In this document: positions 8,366 through 11,603 of the stretch, one piece after another
Numbering within the stretch: the stretch's first letter is position 1
Layout: each line of letters starts with the position of its first letter
Source of the DNA: Goniomonas avonlea
Lineage: Eukaryota; Cryptophyceae; Goniomonadida; Goniomonadaceae
DNA: 11,603 bases
Direction of reading: 5' to 3'
Assembly (NCBI GenBank): GCA_003573635.1
Contig: QUTJ01031418.1
Location: 1-11,603 of the forward strand
Program-made: the position numbers and the translations under genes
The notes under the pieces: generated by a model
Databases searched by the model: none
Seen by the model: the letters and a program-made list of their open reading frames with translations, nothing else
Told to the model about the DNA's origin: nothing

Positions 8366-11236
8366 ATGGCTTCACGAGGGTCCGGATTCCGCGAGGAGAG
8401 AGACACAATGGGCGTGTTGCAGGTCCCTGCTGACAAATACTGGGGAGCGCAGACGCAAAGGTCGGTCCTCAGGACTTTGAGCTGAGAAATGCTGATCCCT
8501 TTCAAGGTCGTTGATGTACTTCGATATTGGTGGTGAGCGGGAACGCATGCCGGAGCCCATTGTGCGTGCATTTGGTATCCTGAAAAAGGCAGCAGCGAAG
8601 GTCAACGTCCAGTTTGGTCTTGATGAGAGCGTCTCGAAGCACATTCAGCTTGCGGCGGACGAGGTGAGAAGTCGCTGGCCTGCTCTGGAGTGACCAAACC
8701 CTCAGGTGATCAGCGGCAAACTGATGGACCACTTTCCTCTTGTCATTTGGCAGACGGGTTCTGGCACCCAGAGCAACATGAACTCGAACGAGGTGGGTTG
8801 ATATGTCTTTCTCATCCGCTCACAATCTCACACTGATCACCAGGTCATTGCGAATCGCGCGATCGAGATGATGGGAGGACAGCTCGGAAGCAAAACACCG
8901 GTCCATCCAAACGATCACGTCAACAAGAGTCAGAGCTCGAATGATACGTAAGGGTGCTGGTGGTGGTGGTGTCGATCTTACACTCTCCCAGTTTCCCGAC
9001 TGCGATGCACATCGCGACAGCGACTGAAGTGCACCAGCGGCTAGTCCCCGCGTTAAAGCAACTACAGGATTCTTTGCAGCGCAAGGCTGACGAATTCGAA
9101 GCCATCATAAAGATTGGCCGCACGCATTGCCAGGTGAACCTGACGCACCGATCATCATCGTCACTGATAGATTGTGTCCACAGGACGCAGTCCCATTGAC
9201 ACTCGGCCAAGAGTTTTCCGGATATGTTCAGCAACTTAAGTACTCGATTCAGCGGGTGGAGGCAGCAATGCCATGTGTGCACGAGCTTGCGATTGGTGGT
9301 ACTGCTGTTGGGACTGGGCTCAACACCTACAAAGGTTTGTCTCAGCAGCAACCTTTGTCCTTAAAACCCCCGAAGAGTAATTAGTGGCTGATCTCAAATC
9401 GAGGACCATGTGGGCGCCCATGTTGACGAGGCTGACCATCTCTTCTCAGGATTTGACGAGGCTGTAACGAAAGAGGTTGCTGCTGCGACAGGCATTCCGT
9501 TCACTGTCGCACCCAACAAGTTTGAGGCTCTCGCTGCTCACGACGCCATGGTAATTACTGTTTGTGTCCGGTCTGTGTCATCTGTGTCTGTGTCTGGGTC
9601 AGTAGAGTCCTCTGTCTGGTGTCTGTCTGGACCGTGCAGTCTGTGTCTGTGTGGTGGAGGAGGGAGCCTGTCCTTTCCTTCTTAGTTAACGCCTTCTCGC
9701 ACAGGTCTCCCTGCACGGCGCGCTCAACACGGTGGCATGCTCATTAATGAAGATTGCTAACGATTTCCGATTGCTCGGGTCTGGACCCCGGTGTGGCCTG
9801 GGCGAGCTCTCCCTCCCTGAGAACGAACCTGGTGGGTTCCACCGCAGTAACACTTCCTGCAACTCACCACACAATCCTTGATGGGCAGGGCACGACCACC
9901 AGGACACGCCACGTGGCACACCAGAACACACTCGTGTTCTGGGACACGCCTCACGCCTGAACCTCCCAGAACACTCTCTCGTTAGCGCTCGTCCGTTCCA
10001 CCAAATACCACACTCACGTCTCATCGTCGAGTTTTCCTTAAGAGGTTGTGCAGGGTCGAGCATTATGCCTGGGAAAGTCAACCCGACGCAGTGCGAAGCG
10101 ATGACCATGGTCTGCGCCCGGGTCATTGGCAATCAAGCTGCGGTGCGTCTTTCGGTCCACCTGTGATCCCTGTGTGGCGTGCACCTGGATAGCTGATAGC
10201 GCCATGCTCTTTCTAATCGTGCTCGTCGTGCGCTGGCCTCTCGCTGTGATTTGTGTGCTCCTGGGTTGAGCGCAAAACAGAAACGGATGGCGGGGCGTTG
10301 GCCCGTTTGTTGTGACCCACTTGCCGCTTGTTGTGACCCGCTTGCCGCTTGTTGTGACCCGCTTGCAGGTGTCTGTCGGCGGATGCACGGGCCACATGGA
10401 GCTCAACGTGTTTAAGCCTGTCATTGTGTCCGCTGTCTTGCAGAGCATGTGCGTCCCCCCTGTGTGATCCCGAATTGCACACTCAGCTTAGAGGGTGCCC
10501 TACGAATCATGAAGACGTTACGGATACACCGAAGCTGCTCAGAGCCCACAAGCTGTGAGCGAGCGTGAAGCTTGAGGTGCTACCCGACCAGACTTAGCTG
10601 CGAGTGCAGACAGAAGTGACCCATATTGCGACCCCTTCGTGCTTCCGCGCGTGTTCAGGTTAACTGACCAAGTCGCGCCGCAGCCGGTTGCTGGCGGACA
10701 GCTGCAAATCATTCGCGACGCACTGCGTCGACGGCACGGTCGCTAACAGGTGTGTCCCTGTCCGACCCTGCGCAGTCTGGTGACGTGCCAACCCCACAGG
10801 GACCGCCTGAACACCATCGTCAAGGACTCGCTGATGCTGGTGACGGCCCTCAACCCTCACATTGGCTACGACAAGGCTGCACAGTACGCTGCCTTGCCAT
10901 TGCGTCCCCATTGTCCCCCCCTCTGCCCTCCCTCCTTCCCTTTCTCTTTCGCTCCTTCCCTCTCCCTCCTTCCCTCTCCCTCCTTCCCTCTCCCTCCTTC
11001 CCTCTCCCTCCTGTCCTCCCTGCCCATGTTCCCTCTCACTCCTGTCTTCTCCCCCCTCCCCCCCCTCTTGTTTTTTTCAGGATCAAGTTCCGCCTTGATC
11101 CTGAGCACTTTTCTCTTTCCTGAGACTGTCGCAGTGAGGTCTGTCTCCTAATTGTTGCCCCCCAGAGTTGCCAAGAAAGCTCACAAGGAAAACACGGACC
11201 TCAAGACCGCAGCGGTTGCCCTTGGCTTCCTCACAG
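8366..11236 (+). CDS. FH: Fumarate hydratase class II, 13 exons, last exon beyond window
   Basis: Exons: 8366-8460, 8507-8663, 8706-8792, 8844-8947, 8992-9133, 9184-9334, 9450-9550, 9705-9831, 10054-10142, 10369-10448, 10684-10749, 10800-10883, 11166-11236, giving 451 residues in one frame. The enzyme interconverts fumarate and L-malate and acts as a homotetramer. Diagnostic blocks: [19 protein letters not shown] (near 93-111), [15 protein letters not shown] (134-148), [19 protein letters not shown] with the general-acid/base His at about 193, [13 protein letters not shown], the signature [11 protein letters not shown] (322-332) with the mobile-loop catalytic serine, and [12 protein letters not shown]. 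Only the roughly 18-residue tail after GFLT is missing. Start 8366 gives [16 protein letters not shown], matching the start of the mature or cytosolic enzyme; an in-frame TGA at 8348-8350 excludes a simple upstream extension. No transit peptide is visible unless an upstream exon is spliced in. RTHCQ has Cys where homologues often have Thr or Leu. Confidence 0.98.
9551..9704 (+). other. Fumarase intron 7 with GTGTCT-rich repeats
   Basis: A 154 nt intron with donor GTAATT and acceptor CACAG. Its body from 9560 to 9660 is degenerate TGTGTCTG/GGTC repeat. Confidence 0.8.
9832..10053 (+). other. Fumarase intron 8
   Basis: A 222 nt intron flanked by exon ends ENEP(G) and (G)SSIMPGK. It has donor GTGGGT and acceptor GTGCAG. 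I see no repeat or gene in it. Confidence 0.85.
10305..10367 (+). repeat. 21 bp tandem repeat x3 ending in the intron 9 splice acceptor
   Basis: Units begin at 10305, 10326 and 10347 (GCTTGTTGTGACCCGCTTGC core). The third copy changes its end from GCC to GCAG, which is the acceptor used by the exon at 10369. It lies in fumarase intron 10143-10368. Confidence 0.9.
10449..10683 (+). other. Fumarase intron 10
   Basis: A 235 nt intron with donor GTGCGT and acceptor GCCGCAG. The split codon AT|C restores SIRLLADS across the junction. I see nothing else in it. Confidence 0.8.
10917..11071 (+). repeat. Long CCCTCCTT pyrimidine tract in fumarase intron 12
   Basis: Repeated CTCCCTCCTTCC units fill the middle of intron 10884-11165 on the sense strand, leading into a T7 run before the hairpin at 11078. 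The open frames here are low-complexity Ser/Pro/Leu. Confidence 0.9.
11078..11103 (+). repeat. Perfect 10 bp hairpin covering a decoy splice acceptor
   Basis: CAGGATCAAG (11078-11087) and CTTGATCCTG (11094-11103) are exact reverse complements with a 6-nt loop. The CAG after the T7 run is an excellent acceptor, but the acceptor that restores fumarase is at 11165. Splicing to 11081 would add 13 unrelated residues and a stop. Confidence 0.85.
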
Positions 11237-11603
11237 GTGCAGTTACAATTCTGAGCGCTCCGATTTTTATCTGAGGCCTGCGCGCCTCTCGCGTGAGGAG
11301 TGCGAATGGCCGGCGCGAGCACTGACCTCGCTGATGAGTTCATGCGCGCGCACAGGTGTGGATGTGAGCCGTTCAGGCGTCCGTGTGCTTGTGCGCGTCT
11401 GTGTGTATGTTCACGCGTACGCGTGCTTGTGCGCGTATGTGTGGATGTGAGCTGTTCACGCGCCCGTGTGCATGCGCGCACGTATGCGTGGATGCGAGTA
11501 CGTGTGCTTGTGTGCATGCGCGCGTCTGTGTGGATGTGAGCTGTTGTCTGTGCATGGGTGCCTGCGTTCGACGCGTGACCCTGACACACGGACACGCGTG
11601 ACC
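11237..11603 (+). other. Partial fumarase intron 13 with GTGTGGATGTGAG minisatellite
   Basis: The donor GTGCAG follows GFLT(G). GTGTGGATGTGAGC recurs at 11356, 11439 and 11528 (periods 83 and 89 bp), separated by alternating GTGCGCATGCGC-like sequence. An acceptor-like CACAG at 11351-11355 does not lead to a fumarase C-terminus, so the last exon is presumably beyond the window. Confidence 0.75.

Noticed and set aside
10752-11151. Plus-strand frames of 123-133 codons after fumarase exon 11
   Set aside because: They read through the CCCTCCTT intron. The true exon 10800-10883 uses one frame only for its length.
8366-11236. Fumarase as a frameshifted pseudogene
   Set aside because: Every frame break coincides with a GT-AG intron of correct phase, and all key motifs are intact.
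11351-11460. Last fumarase exon after the acceptor-like CACAG at 11351-11355
   Set aside because: The frame gives GVDVSRSGVRVLV followed by repeat sequence, not the expected FDxWV-type ending.
11083-11595. Minus-strand open frame rich in Thr/His/Arg
   Set aside because: It is a translation of the alternating GTGCGC repeat with no domain content.

Overview
The window is nuclear DNA from an intron-rich, GC-rich eukaryote, most likely a unicellular protist or alga. I cannot place it further from sequence alone. No bacterial operons or long intact genes are present. The four genes are split by GT-AG introns, many only about 42-60 nt long. I rebuilt the exons by hand by matching reading frame and splice phase, using remembered family sequence as a guide for three of the genes.

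The four genes alternate in direction and are packed tightly. (1) On the minus strand, from 4371 down past the left edge, is a long coiled-coil protein with an IQ-like motif; I resolved 18 exons (about 595 residues) and do not recognise the family. (2) On the plus strand at 4534-4913 is a complete three-exon CRIPT gene, a small zinc-ribbon-like protein known from the minor spliceosome and as a PDZ-domain ligand in animals. (3) On the minus strand from 8122 to 4990 is an ITFG2-like beta-propeller gene, the ITFG2 subunit of the KICSTOR complex upstream of TORC1. Both ends are clear and the middle is partly unresolved. (4) On the plus strand from 8366 to past the right edge is class II fumarase, with 13 exons resolved and only the last roughly 18 residues missing.

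The coiled-coil gene and CRIPT start 162 bp apart and diverge. ITFG2 and fumarase start 243 bp apart and diverge. CRIPT and ITFG2 converge with 76 bp between their stop codons. The two divergent spacers are the probable promoters. One holds three inverted repeats and the other an AT-rich block with repeated TTTGGCG motifs.

The rest of the window is mostly intron. The longer introns carry minisatellites (21, 25 and 83-89 bp periods), long purine/pyrimidine tracts, a TC/TG microsatellite and two G-quadruplex-type motifs. I found no rRNA, tRNA, transposon or CRISPR array. The most interesting items are an ITFG2/KICSTOR-type gene in an apparent protist, a CRIPT without its PDZ-binding tail, a perfect hairpin over a decoy splice acceptor in the fumarase gene, and the unidentified IQ/coiled-coil protein.
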